Made by a program: the position numbers and the translations under genes. A model generated the notes under the pieces. It was not told where the DNA came from, searched no databases, and saw only the letters and a program-made list of their open reading frames with translations. A stretch of DNA of 64,000 bases from Setomelanomma holmii (lineage: Eukaryota > Ascomycota > Dothideomycetes > Pleosporales > Phaeosphaeriaceae), in NCBI GenBank assembly GCA_010015745.1, contig ML978170.1, positions 1 through 64,000 on the forward strand, given 5' to 3'. Position 1 is the first letter of the stretch; every line of letters begins with the position of its first letter. Shown in pieces: positions 1-11,018 of the stretch.

Positions 1-1190
1 CCTGTCTTGTTGCAGATGTGGACATCTGATCTAGGGTCCATCACCCATCGGTGCTGCAGCGATTGGGCGTGCAACAACAATGCCGCATTTGACTGCAATA
101 GTTGCAAGGGTTGCTTGAGACAGGCTGTATTTGACGCGTATCCGTCAGAGCTACAGTCTGAAGTAGTGTCAGCTTGATAAGCATGACGTGATGCGGAGTT
201 CTTGCGTTTAGCTAACTCAGCCTTAGCTTTCTCCAGATCGAACGTCTATTGAATGCCTGCATCCTTGTAGGCCTTCTTGACCTTCTTAAGCGTATCCTTG
301 TTCTGAAAGGTTTCAACAAGCTGAGATAAGGCCTTTGTGCTAGGCTTGAAGTCTTTGAACCTGCCTTCAGTCTTAGGGTTGAGAGTGAAACACTGAAGGA
401 CTAAATGATAGAGCCCACAGACGCACGTTGATTAGTCCTTCTTCAGGTGATCTCTTAGCTTAGGCTCTATAATTAACAGAGAGGTGAAACTCTCTAGCGT
501 TTTAGTCGTGTTTTAGGCTGTAGGTGCTGTTTGTTGATAACGGCTGATCAAATCTTGTAGGGTCAGAGTTAGAAAGTAAGCGTTTAATTCGCCTTGCTCT
601 ATAGCAAGGAACTGCGCTTATGCCTATGCCTCGTCTCCTAAGTCCCGTACAGCATAGATGAATCGCCACTGTGCTCAGGTTTCTGTCATCTCTGGCATAC
701 TCTCTTAAGCACATTAAGATGTAATTTGCAAGTATTTGTCTAGCTAGGCTTAGGCACTCTGGTTCTTTAGCTTCTTCTGAATATCGCTGTATCTGGCGGC
801 AAGCTCTAGCCTGCGCTGTTAGTCTGTGACCTTGAAGTGCTTTTGGAGCGTCGTAAGCTGACTCCTGGGATCGTCGTGCTCCACCCTATTAATGAGGTGA
901 GCGTGTGACGTTGCGACAGTGCGTAAGATCTCAAGATTAACCTCACTAATCGCTTTTTAGATTAACTCCTGGCGTCTGGACTTGATTTCCTATATTTTCC
1001 AGTGCTCTGATATAGCATTATCAGCTGGCTCTGCAACAGGTGGTGGAGACAGTGTAGCTGAATCAGGGTCGCAGTACTGCCATGCGCCCTTGATGGAAGC
1101 GTATCGTCGTTTAGCAGCATACTAAGGTGTCTAGTCCGCGGAACCTTAGAGGATTATAGTAGCACGAATATCTGTGCTGGTGGTAGCCAT
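1..1190 (-). mobile_element. Decayed Ty1/copia gag-pol start
   Basis: Read on the minus strand from the ATG at 1190, one frame gives a fungal Ty1/copia Gag interrupted by stops. It has an N-terminal block with the W-x-Y-C-D-P pattern near 1080, a C-x-C-G-x3-H-x4-C zinc knuckle at about 390-425, and at about 13-48 a sequence like the copia protease start (WVMDPRSDVHICN), where the usual D-S-G has become D-P-R. Several stops are TAG where Trp is expected and TAA/TAG where Gln is expected. These are CpA-to-TpA changes, the RIP pattern. The rest of pol lies outside the window. The element is certainly inactive. The family assignment rests on remembered motifs and was not searched. Confidence 0.72.
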
Positions 1191-1285
1191 TACGGCAAAA
1201 AGAGCTGCCTTGCTAGTCGGCAGAGAAAATGAGGTAAAACCTCAGAGTGTGAGAACTGGTTCTTAAAGCGTTGCGTGATGCGACG

Positions 1286-1475
1286 ACAGTAAGCGTGCAG
1301 CAACAAGAGGATTGCAGGGACGACGTTCACAACGTGTATAGCAATCAAAAGTACTAGAGGCGTGAAAATAGCCTTAGTAGAAGAGATATAATCTCAAAAG
1401 GTTGCAACAACAGCAAGCGTGCAGCAACAGGAGGATTGCAGGGACGACGTTCACAACGTGTATAGCAATCAAAAG
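1286..1475. repeat. Direct repeat in copia leader
   Basis: Two 66-bp copies at 1286-1351 and 1410-1475 differ at only two positions and are spaced 124 bp apart. They lie between the candidate LTR and the gag start, so the untranslated leader contains a tandem duplication of about 124 bp whose second half has diverged. Confidence 0.85.
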
Positions 1476-1531
1476 AGTGAACAATCTTATTTGAGTATCG
1501 CAGCGTGGTGCGGGGATACCGGGCTTATAAC

Positions 1532-1643
1532 TGTTGGATGTGGGAGCACAGGGCAGGTATGAATGAGGCAGAAGGCTGTTGTATTGAGAGAGCTACTGCA
1601 AGCGATTATATACACAACCAGATGAGTAAGCAGGTGACTAACA
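1532..1643 (-). repeat. Candidate 5' LTR of the copia element
   Basis: On the minus strand this 112-bp stretch begins TGTTAG and ends CCAACA, so it has TGTT...AACA inverted ends. It carries a TATATAA box near its start and lies upstream of the gag reading frame, as a short fungal copia LTR would. The partner LTR is outside the window, so identity and target-site duplication cannot be tested here. Confidence 0.45.
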
Positions 1644-1659
1644 GAGTCACGTGAGATGC

Positions 1660-1683
1660 AGTTCACAGTGTACTGTGTGAACT
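1660..1683. repeat. Imperfect inverted repeat at element junction
   Basis: AGTTCACAG is followed after a short loop by CTGTGTGAACT, which can form a hairpin. It sits between the end of the candidate LTR and the first recognisable LINE coding sequence, so it may mark an insertion junction. This is only a sequence observation. Confidence 0.4.
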
Positions 1684-1689
1684 GAGGTG

Positions 1690-4055
1690 CCAGGCTGACA
1701 TATACCTTGCAGAGCTTCTGAACCAGGACACAACCCGCCGCTTTAGATATGCTGACGATGTCTGCCTATACTGGGCCTCCAACTCTCTCGATGAAAACGT
1801 CCGCTTGCTGGCAGAAGATATCAAAGCTATCAAAGAGTGGAGGGCAGCAAACAAGGTGGCCTTTGCACCAGAAAAGTTAGAAATGATGCACCTCACTAGG
1901 TAATAGGATAACTACTATCCGCCCTGCGTTGTAGACGCTACCCTCACTATTACACCAATCACAGATCAGCATGACAGAGTCTAACCCGCCTGCTAATAGC
2001 TTAGGGTCTGGTTTAATTGAAAGCTCAACTTTAAAAGACACGTTGAAACTAGAGCAGCAACAGCCCGCAAAGTCGCCTATCACATCCGCAGCCTTGCTAA
2101 CACAGTCTATGGCCCCCTAGCCTTAGCCCTTCGCAAAGCTGTCACTACCTGTATAATGCTATGCATCCTCTACGGAGCAGAATTATAGTATGAAGGTTGC
2201 ACTAAGAATACTCTAACTAACTGATCAGATCTACTGCCTATAGTTAGCACCAGGATTAGCTGGCACCTTAAAGCCCTTAACCAGACGCTTACTATCGCGG
2301 CTCGCGCCATCCTCCCTGCATGGAAAACCTACCTAGAGTGGGCACTATTTTGAGATGCCAGCTTACTATCAGCACTTATTAGGTTAGAAGAAGCAAAGCT
2401 GAGATTTGCTCTGCATCTTCAGACAGTTGACAAGAATCACCCACTTACAGCCAGGTTCAAAATCCCAGTATTACAGAGGGGTATAGGAGCTAGAGGTTTA
2501 CAGAAGCCGCGTTCCAAAGTCTAGAGACTTGGGATGATCCTCCCTACTACCCTCAGACACACCCTCATAGCGCCGCACTACTCTCTAGGGTGCCGCACTG
2601 ATCTAACAAACAGTATAGCTAAGGCTGAGGCTGCTAAATTATTCATGAAGTGGTGGGATACCCTTACCTACCAAGACGTCACCATGATCTCTGATAGATC
2701 AGAACAACGCATTAACGGCAAACGCTTTGTCACCTATAGCTACGCCATATACCAGGCCCAGACCCAGATTGCCATAGGGAGGGGGTCACTTAATCCCCAA
2801 TCTTATGTGTTTGATGCTGAAGCAGTAGGTGCGTGGAGAGGTCTCCAGCGCGCTATTAGACTAGCCCCTCATCGCTATCGCAGGCTATGGATGTGTATTG
2901 ACTCAACGTCAGTTATCGGGTGTATACAGGGCAACGCTCCCACATTGTCACAGTGGGCATTCCTTAAGTGCCAGACAGCAATGGCAGTCTTTAACATACA
3001 AGTGCGCTGGTCGCCAGGCCACACCAGGATCATTAGGAATGAGGCAGCAGACCACCTTGCTGATACTAAAGCAAAAGCACCCAGCCAGCCTTATGGCATA
3101 GCCGCGGAACCAACAGCATCTGGGGTACGTTCAATCGCTAAGTCTCTGCTCAACGCTGCTAGGCAGCGCTGGTGGGATCAAAAGCGGACACAAATGTTGG
3201 CCTGGTACCGGCAATAGGAACTACCCTATCAAACTACAAAGACACCAATCGAACTAACGCTGCCGCGCCCTATCCTTGCCTATCTGCTGGTTATCTGGAC
3301 ACGACACGGGGACTTTGCATAGTACCACATCAAATTCAAACACAACACAGCTGAGTTAAACTGCTCTTGCGGGCGACTTAAAACACCTAAGCACATGCTC
3401 TTCTGCAGAAAGATAAGACGCTCTTTTAGTAGGTGGCCGCTCCGACCCTTCAGCCCCCTAAGCAACATCGAAGAGGCCGTCAGATACCTCAAGGTTCTAC
3501 TTACTGAGCCTGAACACTTCAAAACACTCTTGGAGACCACTAAGTACTTTACATTAATCTGCCGGCGATAATCCCAGGTATCTACCAGAATGGTCTAGCA
3601 TACCAAAATACAGCAATGAGCAGCCAAAGCTGCCTATTTGTGACCCCGTCTAAGTCGCAGCATTACAAAGCACAGCACTGAGCGGTCTCAGCCGCTCACG
3701 TGTGCTGATTAGTCCCTCGCTCATCCCTTCTGCAAGAAGAAACATAACACACAAGCCCTCTTATTTGTCACCTTTATACCCCCTCCCCCAGCTTTAACGC
3801 TGACGCCCTAGGCCTACTAGCCCTAGAACAAGAGCTCTGCTTCATTGCTCAACACATCCCTGGCCCTACGGCCCAGAACCTAGATAGAGTCTTTTCAACT
3901 GGCGGAAATTACCCTACCAGACTGCACACACTGCCAACACCCAAAGAATAGGAGCACCTGAGTACAGTCAGGGCGCTACCCGTCTTTCATGCCCCCTGGG
4001 AGGCTTTCATAGGACGTTAAACAATACATACATACATACATACATACATACATAC
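1690..4055 (+). mobile_element. 5'-truncated, decayed LINE (RT-RNase H)
   Basis: This is the 3' part of a fungal non-LTR retrotransposon. Reverse transcriptase is visible at 1693-1900 with the catalytic Y-A-D-D at 1748-1759, followed by a thumb/connection region broken by stops and shifts. RNase H is open at 2534-3217 with the D...E...D...D pattern (S-D-R-S-E near 2690, F-D-A-E, C-I-D-S, N-E-A-A-D-H). The C-terminal C-x-C-G-x7-H-x4-C motif lies at about 3362-3406 and coding sequence ends near 3571. The 3' untranslated part runs to a CATA-type tail at 4024-4055, as in LINEs. Stops at former Gln/Trp codons again suggest RIP. The start of the element is missing, either by 5' truncation or by insertion of the neighbouring copia element. 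Confidence 0.85.
4024..4055 (+). repeat. (CATA)n LINE tail
   Basis: Eight units of a four-base CATA/ATAC repeat follow the LINE 3' untranslated region directly. Such simple-repeat tails are typical 3' ends of LINE copies and set the right boundary of the element. Confidence 0.9.
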
Positions 4056-4139
4056 TATCTACCGCCCATTTCACGTGAGCTCTTCGCAGGTGTGCACGAC
4101 TCAATTTCAGCATTGGAAGATGAACGAGGGTTTGCGCAG

Positions 4140-5037
4140 TCAACTCTTAGATGCAGGTGTTGCTTCCTCCAAATATCTGCACAGCATTGAGATAGTTTGG
4201 GCTACGACAACTTCCACGTCTGGATTGTAGCACTGATAGCACTTGCGGGTGTCACAGCCTCGATGCTTCCTCTGCACATCGTTCTCGCTTCTCATATCTT
4301 GAACACTGCCGACGACAAAAGCGCAGCTGCTGCAATTGGTATTCGGAACACCACACTCGACGATGCATCCGCACGGTTGTGACTTCGACACATCTTCAAC
4401 AGCATTACTTCACCGTCGGCGATCGTGTACAGGGTTCTCGCATACTCGCCCACCGTCAGAGCTTTTGGCCCATCCATGAGATGATCACTTCTCATCTCAG
4501 TGTATTCGATATTCTTCGTCTCGGATGAGTTTGCAAAGACCTGCGTTGGGTGTATGACGACGCGGTCCCCAATCCCTGAAGCATCAGTAAGTTGCTGAGA
4601 CCATATTTTCGGGCTACAAGATCTTTTCGAAGCCTGTAAGCAAAGATACACGCGCTCTCCTCGGCTTAAGTTGCAGATATCCTTTCCAAATGCGCCAACT
4701 GGTCACCCAGATACCAGATGCCTCTACTCCTCATACTATCCCTGGCAGCTCTACAAGGCTTGAAATGGTCGCATTCATGACTGCAGACACTACGTGGCTA
4801 TGTCTAGTACTTACTACTGACCTCGAAACGACCGCAATGCGTGGCCTCATAAGTGGCAAGGTACTTACTCTCGAGTATCTCTTGGAGGCTAACTGACGGC
4901 CGAACGTCCAATCGCCTGGCTAGATCCTCCAGCTGAGATTTTGGACACCGGAGAACTATAGTTGTTGTACACCTTGCAGAGCACGTGGTACATGCATTGG
5001 TGCAGTGAAGCAAGTGCACTGCGACCGCCCTTGCCAT
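4140..5037 (-). other. Possible unrecognised split gene
   Basis: On the minus strand two stretches read like coding sequence: 5037-4804, from an ATG and ending before a GTAAGT, and about 4590-4292, which contains G-D-R-V-V-I-H-P and G-E-Y-A-R-T-L-Y. A consistent set of introns joining them could not be fixed. No domain is recognised. It may be a small lineage-specific gene or a relic. Confidence 0.22.
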
Positions 5038-5039
5038 GA

Positions 5040-6140
5040 CCTGGAACGAGGCTTACTGTTCGTTTCCTGCCTCGATGATCATATCCACATACTCCTATCC
5101 TCTTAGTCCGCTAGGCTGCTCCAATGACTCCGATGATAGACACGTTCGCACCATACTTGAATCATGCCATGGCGGCTTTAAGCCATTCGCCTTTCGCTTT
5201 TGAGATGCTTCCTGGGTAAAGTCACTCGACCCTACGTCAGACTCATACAGCGAATCAGAGCCTTTTCGTCAGAGAGGTAACAGGTACTCGTGGATCCTGG
5301 AACTTGATCTAGACAGCTTTGAGGTCCCAGACCTTGCAGACCGTTCGATGGACCTTGCCACTTTTCGCTTCTCTATTGGGATTTAGGTAGCTGCGTGCTA
5401 TACCTCAAGGCCAATTTCCCTAATCTGGAATCTCGTGTGTCGCTAAACAAGTATAGTTGCGCCACTGGCCAACGACGCTACCGATGGTTGTGTGTTGCAC
5501 GCTAGCAGGGCTATCCCTACACTCTCTCGTTGTACACGTATATATAGCTTCCCTCGTTCATAGCTACACAATCAACTCAGTCCTTCATTCCTCCTTCCAC
5601 ATCACACATCCAAGATTGAGCCCAGGTGTGGAGTTTGGATCTTCAAAGGAATTTGGTTCTCGTATAGCTGAACTACACGACTCATTCGACAGCTCGACGT
5701 TCCCACGACTTACGATGCTTGAACTTGCTCGGCGACCACCGCAGTACTATGACGTTTACGATTCGAGGAAGACCGCCAACACCGCCAATGGACGATCCGT
5801 CAAGCCTTTTTGGTAGACCTATCATGCTCGAGATGTCGTGCAAGTTCCTCTGGAGTTGCGAACGCGTATCAATGAGTCAGACAGAGTTCAATGCACACTG
5901 GGCAGGACTAGAAAGAGGAGACGCGAAGACTGAAGCCGGTGACGAGGTAGCGCTGTTTCCACTGAATTAGTGCCATAGCAGGCCTAAATCATGCACTGCA
6001 AAAAAATGGTCCTTCTATGGCGGTCCAGACAAGAGACCAATGTAGCGGCTCGCCGGCTCGGATGACAGCCTTGCTTGGAGCATCGCGATATTCGGAATGC
6101 TTTTAAGCAGCAAGCAAAGACCAAGAAATCAAAAAGATAT
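5040..6140. other. Gene-poor stretch with possible small relic
   Basis: No convincing gene is seen. A TATATATAG element lies near 5540. At about 5820-5960 one plus-strand frame contains V-P-L-E-L-R-T-R-I, the start of many fungal F-box-like proteins, but the frame soon closes, so this is at best a fragment. Confidence 0.3.
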
Positions 6141-6222
6141 TGCTCATTACCCGACTCGAACGAGTGATCTTCGCATGACATTCCTGTACAAGTGCGACGC
6201 CTTACCACTTGGCCAAACAAGC
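6141..6222 (-). tRNA. tRNA-Thr (anticodon UGU) with 10-nt intron
   Basis: The minus strand folds as a tRNA. The acceptor stem GCTTGTT/AATGAGC has two G-U pairs. An A-box-like TGGCCAAGTGG and a B-box-like GTTCGAGTC are present. The anticodon stem is TCGCA/TGCGA with anticodon TGT at 6188-6190. Ten bases at 6177-6186 interrupt the anticodon loop after position 37, the canonical site of nuclear tRNA introns, leaving a 72-nt mature tRNA that reads ACA threonine codons. A run of five T on the coding strand at 6131-6135 supplies the RNA polymerase III terminator. Confidence 0.93.
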
Positions 6223-6736
6223 TTACTGTTGTATGACTAAGCAGTGCAAAGAAAAGTATATGTCCTCTCAAAAATTGAGGCACGAGTGAAAGCTGTGATA
6301 CTAAAGTCATGTTGCGCTTCGTGGACAGTGACGGAGTGAAGATTTGCGTATGTGTGGGTCCTGAGGAAAACCCAGCGAGGTCAAAGTGGGGCGCGGACTC
6401 GATGACAATGGAAGACATAGCACGACGGATGTGAGTGCGATCATTACAGCCTGATCGGAAGTTGTCGTGATGGTTACTCCGAGTTCCATTGTTGGCTTCA
6501 CTGGCGTTGTACTACCTAGGTGTTCACAAGATGATCATGCTCTACGCAAAAGGCCATTTGCCCATTTTATCCTTGTCTTGAATCATCACGACTATTAGCT
6601 GTACCAAATGATCTTGGGGAGTATATTGAGATCGAAGCGCGTGGTAAAGGCACGAGGTGATAATGAGCGAACCCACAAAAGCTCATAGGACACCGTCTTC
6701 GCATCCTGTAGAGTAATCCTCATGCCTCGGACTCGT
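6223..6736. other. No gene seen
   Basis: Only short reading frames without recognisable motifs occur between the tRNA and the MYND gene. Confidence 0.6.
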
Positions 6737-7368
6737 CTATAGGCTGCATTTACCTCCTAACTGCACCAACTTCACCTTACTTTTCTTACTGACCCAACGC
6801 ACCTTGACCGCATACTCCACCTTCACACACTCCACATAGCGCTGATACCCGCTATAGTCCTTGGCCAACCTCATCATGAACCGCCCGTCGTCATACGCCT
6901 TGGCCAAGCCCGCGTAATCGTATGCTCTTGCACGCCCCTCATCTTCAAGCCCGCCTGTGCCAACATACTCTGCAGTCCTATCGAGGCCACGAAGATGCCG
7001 AACGGGATCTCGAAGCCGCACAACATCTCGCCATCATTCTTCTCGACCTGGAGTATATCAATCGCCGGCATATTACCCCATATATGTTTTGTGTCCGGCG
7101 GCAATCCGAGGTAATCGCTGCCAGGGGCTGCCTGAGTCAACGGGGGCGCGCGACGATCTGTGAACCACTCCGGCTTCCAATCCGGATTGTTCATGGGATG
7201 CTTGCATGTCTCAATCTTGTGGGTCCGCCAGTGCGCTGCCTTGCACTCCTTGCTGCAGTACTGCACCAGGCGGCATCGCGAATACACAAAGCGATCGGCG
7301 TCGTTGGTGCACTGAACTCCGTCCTGTATGTTTGCGCACATGGGCGGATTGAGCCAGGTCGAAGACAT
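6737..7368 (-). pseudogene. MYND zinc-finger protein gene, frameshifted
   Basis: The ATG at 7368 opens a 164-residue frame to 6874. Residues 11-56 form a MYND finger (C11, C20, then S-R-C, Q-Y-C-S-K-E-C, H, H, C), a zinc fold for protein-protein contacts. The first Cys of the usual second C-x2-C pair is Tyr here (V-Y-S-R-C), so one zinc ligand is missing. The finger is followed by W-G-N-M-P-A-I-D, as in fungal MYND proteins with a DUF4470-like region. From about 6960 down to 6737 a different frame has coding-like, GC-rich third positions (A-Y-D-Y-A-G-L-A-K-A-Y-D-D). No intron of normal size can join the two frames, so a single-base indel near 6930-7010 is inferred. The missing ligand fits loss of function. 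Confidence 0.6.
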
Positions 7369-7642
7369 TCTAAGTCGAGTATCAAAGGTTGAGAGTCGAT
7401 CAGTTGTGTCTGCATGGTCGTTGGTGACTGCCAAAGGTCAGTTTATAAAGGGCGCCGAGCACCCTCGAGCTATTCACTTTCACTTCATCAGCCGAACTAA
7501 GTAAAAGACTTTCTCTTGTCACCCACAAACCCATCGCCTTCGACTACCTCTGACCCAGCTACATTAGAACAGTCCAGTCTCTATACGTCAATCTTTGATA
7601 TAGCAGTTCTTCGACCTTGACACTTGGTTCGCGATTAGCGCC

Positions 7643-8263
7643 ATGTCGTTCCCACTCGATATCATTCCGATGATGGACGCCATCACGGGGCGTCGCGTCG
7701 CAGCCGAGAGGGAGAATAGAGATGGTGCTATCCCACCCAAAGACGACGACCGCATACACCAGTGGCAGGCCGGAATGCGAAACGGTAAGTGCTACGAATC
7801 GAGCTATGGGTGTAAAGTAACACTATGATCAGAGACTCTTGCCGAGAAGCCCTTACCAAACGAAAATCTATTGCCAGAGTCACCAGATGACATCACAAAG
7901 GCCGAAAAGGCATGGAGAAAAGTGAAGGAGACGTTCCGTCCAAAAGAGCGAAAGAAGCACAGGGCGAAAGAATTCGATGAGCTGATGCGAAGCGGCTCGG
8001 CCAACGTGGTCGTGAAGGATGACAACGTGTCATGGAGAACCATGTTCACTGGTGCGGCCGCTGCCCAAGGGATGACGAGTCGGATGTTCCTGGATCGATA
8101 TGAAGGCCAAGACGCTGTACATTCTCCAAGGCTACAGGGTATCGAAGAGGAGGAAGACGAGATCACGGCACTGCCATCGATGCCGCCGCACTTGCTAAGC
8201 CAGGTCCCCATACAGAAGGAACGAAGGAGGATCGTAAAGAAGGCGAGAAGTACGATGTTCTGA
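7643..8263 (+). CDS. Conserved-looking hypothetical protein, 190 aa
   Basis: Two exons, 7643-7784 and 7833-8263, are joined across a 48-nt intron (GTAAGT...CAG). The start is the first ATG after a clean upstream region. The protein is highly charged. A Lys/Arg-rich middle segment (about residues 65-90, with P-K-E-R-K-K-H-R) is followed by an acidic run I-E-E-E-E-D-E near residue 160 and a basic C-terminus. No signal peptide, membrane segment or known domain is seen. It is probably a small soluble, perhaps nuclear, protein, but the function is unknown. The intron and codon pattern support a real gene. Confidence 0.7.
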
Positions 8264-9314
8264 GAGAAGACGTAGACATAACGACTGGACGAGATAACAA
8301 AAACAACATACTACCATGCATACTGCATTCGGATCGATCCGGCGTCTCGACACTCTCGAGTTATTCATTGGTATCGATGCCAGGATAGGAGCCGTGTACC
8401 TTCAGGCTACTCTTTGGACTTGAATGTTGTGAGGAACGAGCGACGTTGGGCAAAGTGGAGCCCCGACGCTTTCCGCAGCGCCAACGGCCCTCCTCGCAAC
8501 ATCCAAAATTGCTCTGACAACTTTTGCTACTCCACACAGTCCGATAACGGCTCCATGGCGAGATCTGAGCTTGGTGTGGGAATTTCACGCTGTCAGAGAA
8601 TTCGAGGTCTCGTTGAGTTAAGAACGGAGGCGTGGCTAGATGCGGCTCTCTTTGCGTGACCACAGATCGAGATGTGTGCTGTGCTTTCTCCCACCCCAAA
8701 TAAGCAAAGCGTGTTTGCTTCTTGGACTGCCGAAGTGTGGGGAAGAGACGCCGACATTGTCACGATGGCACCTTTGAGTTGTGCAGAGGAAACAAATATG
8801 CTCAATGGGCGCAGACGAGAAGATGGCAAGAGAAGCAGAAGTCATCACAGATCGCGTTCGCCATTGCTCAGGTGTTCCCTCACTCAACTCCAACCAGGAC
8901 AATCCAGCATATCGCAGCCCAGTAACTCTCCGATGAAGCCGCTTACTTCCCAGGGATAGCGCGAGCAATTGTCCAATGAAACGAGATTAGCGATCTATCC
9001 GATAAGTCCGCTTGCGGCTGCGTCAGTCTGGAGCTCGACTGGAGCATCGTCATGCGTGCCGACGGAAGCCGCGCGGTGCTCGCAACATCGTGGAACAGCC
9101 CCAGATCTACGACAAGTGTCAGGTGCAGTATATATGGCGTCAGGTACCATCATGGAGGTCACAGGACCTCAAATCCTCCAGTGCTCAAGCAAACAAGTGT
9201 GTGCTGCGAGTCAACGACGGGGCAATTCATTCCGAGCATTTGTTTCCAGCCAGCACACCATATAGGAATCACGATCACGGAATTTCAACTTGGACCTCAA
9301 CCAGACTACGCAAG
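8264..9314. other. No gene recognised
   Basis: About 1 kb upstream of proline dehydrogenase holds overlapping short frames on both strands but no motif or splice-supported model. It presumably includes the proline dehydrogenase promoter and 5' untranslated region. Confidence 0.5.
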
Positions 9315-10816
9315 ATGTACACTATGAAGAGCCGGATACAATACCTCCAGCGCCTCAATGGCCAGGCGTTGACTCAACGACACCGTGCACTATCGCAATC
9401 ACTACGATACGTCCACCAGAGCTCACAACGCAATGTCGCTCTGCCGACGTCATCACAAGTCCACGCCTCCTCACAGCTTCTCTCAACACCAGTAGAATCT
9501 CAGCAAACCGCCTCAAGATCCGTCCTCGGTCGGCTACCAACGTCTACTGTCCTCCGCTCCTACCTCATAACCCGCATGTCCTCCAATCCCGCCTTGTTAT
9601 CACTATGCTTCAACATCCTGCGGCGCACGCTCGACTCGAAATCGTGGCTCATGAGCATCGAGAAGAACCCCGTGCTGTCACAAATACTGAAGAGGACATT
9701 CTACGCACAATTTTGCGTAGGTGAGAAGAAAGACGAAGTCGTTCGCAACACCAACTTCGCACGTTCAGTGCTCGGGTACGATGGCATACTCTTCGAATAC
9801 GCCCTCGAAGTCCTCGGAGGCGCAGAGCCAACCGCGCAAGAGACGGCACAGGAGATTGAGACGTGGAGGAAGGGCATGCTGCAAAGTGTGGAGATGGCTA
9901 AGGAGGGAGATTTTGTGGGTTTGAAGTACGTATTACTCGCGCATGACACCCAACCTTTTCAAGACATGGTATATTGACTTCCGACAGATGGTCCGGTCTT
10001 GGCCGACACGCACTCCATCTCCTGCAAACGCGCCAACCCGCCACGCCTGCAATATGGTCCGCCATAACCGCAGCCTGCGACGCCGCCGCCTCCAAGGGCG
10101 TCTCCCTCCTTCCCGGCGCAGAAGAAGAAGCCACCAATCCCGGCCTCGAAGCGTGGACGCTCGAACTCCAGAAGAAATACAACAAAGACCGCGCGGTCGT
10201 GTACATCACGTACCAATGCTACCTACGCGCCATCAACCAGCGTCTCGCACAGCACCTTGCGCTCGCGAGTCAAGAGGGATATGTCGCAGGCGTCAAGTTG
10301 GTTCGCGGCGCATATCTAGCTTCCGAGCCAACAGAACTCACATTCGATTCCAAAGAGGGTACAGACGGCATGTACGACGCCTTGACCTCCGCAGTCCTGA
10401 AACAACAATGGTCTGATGCCGTTCCCGCGCCTACACCCAGCACCCCGTTTCCAAGGGTGAATATCGTGCTGGCTACGCACAACGCCCCCAGCATAAATCT
10501 CGCAAAGTCAATCCGCGCGGAACAACTCTCCTCCGCCACCCCTTCTTCTCATCCGCTGCCAAGACTTACGTATGCGCAATTGCAAGGCATGGCCGACGAG
10601 ATCAGCCAAGAACTCGTCCAAGACGCGACGATGAAGAAGGATGAGAAGGCCAAGGTGGTCAAGTGCATGACGTGGGGCACGACGAGTGAGTGTTTGAACT
10701 TCTTGCTCAGAAGGGCGAGTGAGAACAAGGAGGCGGCGTTGAGGACAGAAGATACGAGGCGGGCGATGGGTGCGGAGCTGTGGAGGAGGTTCAAGGGTGG
10801 TGTTGGACTTGCGTAG
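9315..10816 (+). CDS. Proline dehydrogenase, mitochondrial
   Basis: FAD enzyme that oxidises L-proline to pyrroline-5-carboxylate in the mitochondrion, the first step of proline catabolism. Exons 9315-9925 and 9988-10816 join across a 62-nt intron (GTACGT...TTGAC...CAG) to give 479 residues. The start was chosen at 9315 because the following 40 residues are rich in Arg, Ser and Gln without acids, as in a mitochondrial presequence. ATG 9324 is an alternative. Family marks are V-K-L-V-R-G-A-Y at about 306-313, A-T-H-N in the next beta strand, G-M-A-D-E near 400, and L-L-R-R-A-S-E-N at about 443-450, whose two Arg bind the substrate carboxylate in this family. The length is normal for fungal enzymes. 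Confidence 0.93.
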
Positions 10817-11018
10817 ATGTGGAATCAGGCGCAGAAGGAAAGGTTTGACATGCACTTGTGGTGTTTTGTGGTGTTCAGATCGAATGACTGGAGGTAAGTG
10901 GCTCTTGTTAGTCGCGTTGCATAGCGATGCATTCGTGAATTCACAGTATTTGAAAGCAAGTGGACTGGTCAAACATCATTCATCTCAAGGCATACGGGCC
11001 GTCTTCCTCGCATACACC

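Noticed and set aside
8361..8968. Overlapping frames of about 100 codons upstream of proline dehydrogenase
   Set aside because: Several overlap on both strands, mostly without ATG starts. None shows domain motifs or splice support.
9012..9314. In-frame N-terminal extension of proline dehydrogenase from a TTG codon
   Set aside because: There is no ATG before 9315 in this frame, and the extension lacks protein-like composition. The 9315 start gives a good mitochondrial presequence.
9898..10216. Long minus-strand frames within proline dehydrogenase
   Set aside because: Antisense shadows of a well-supported gene caused by GC-rich third positions.
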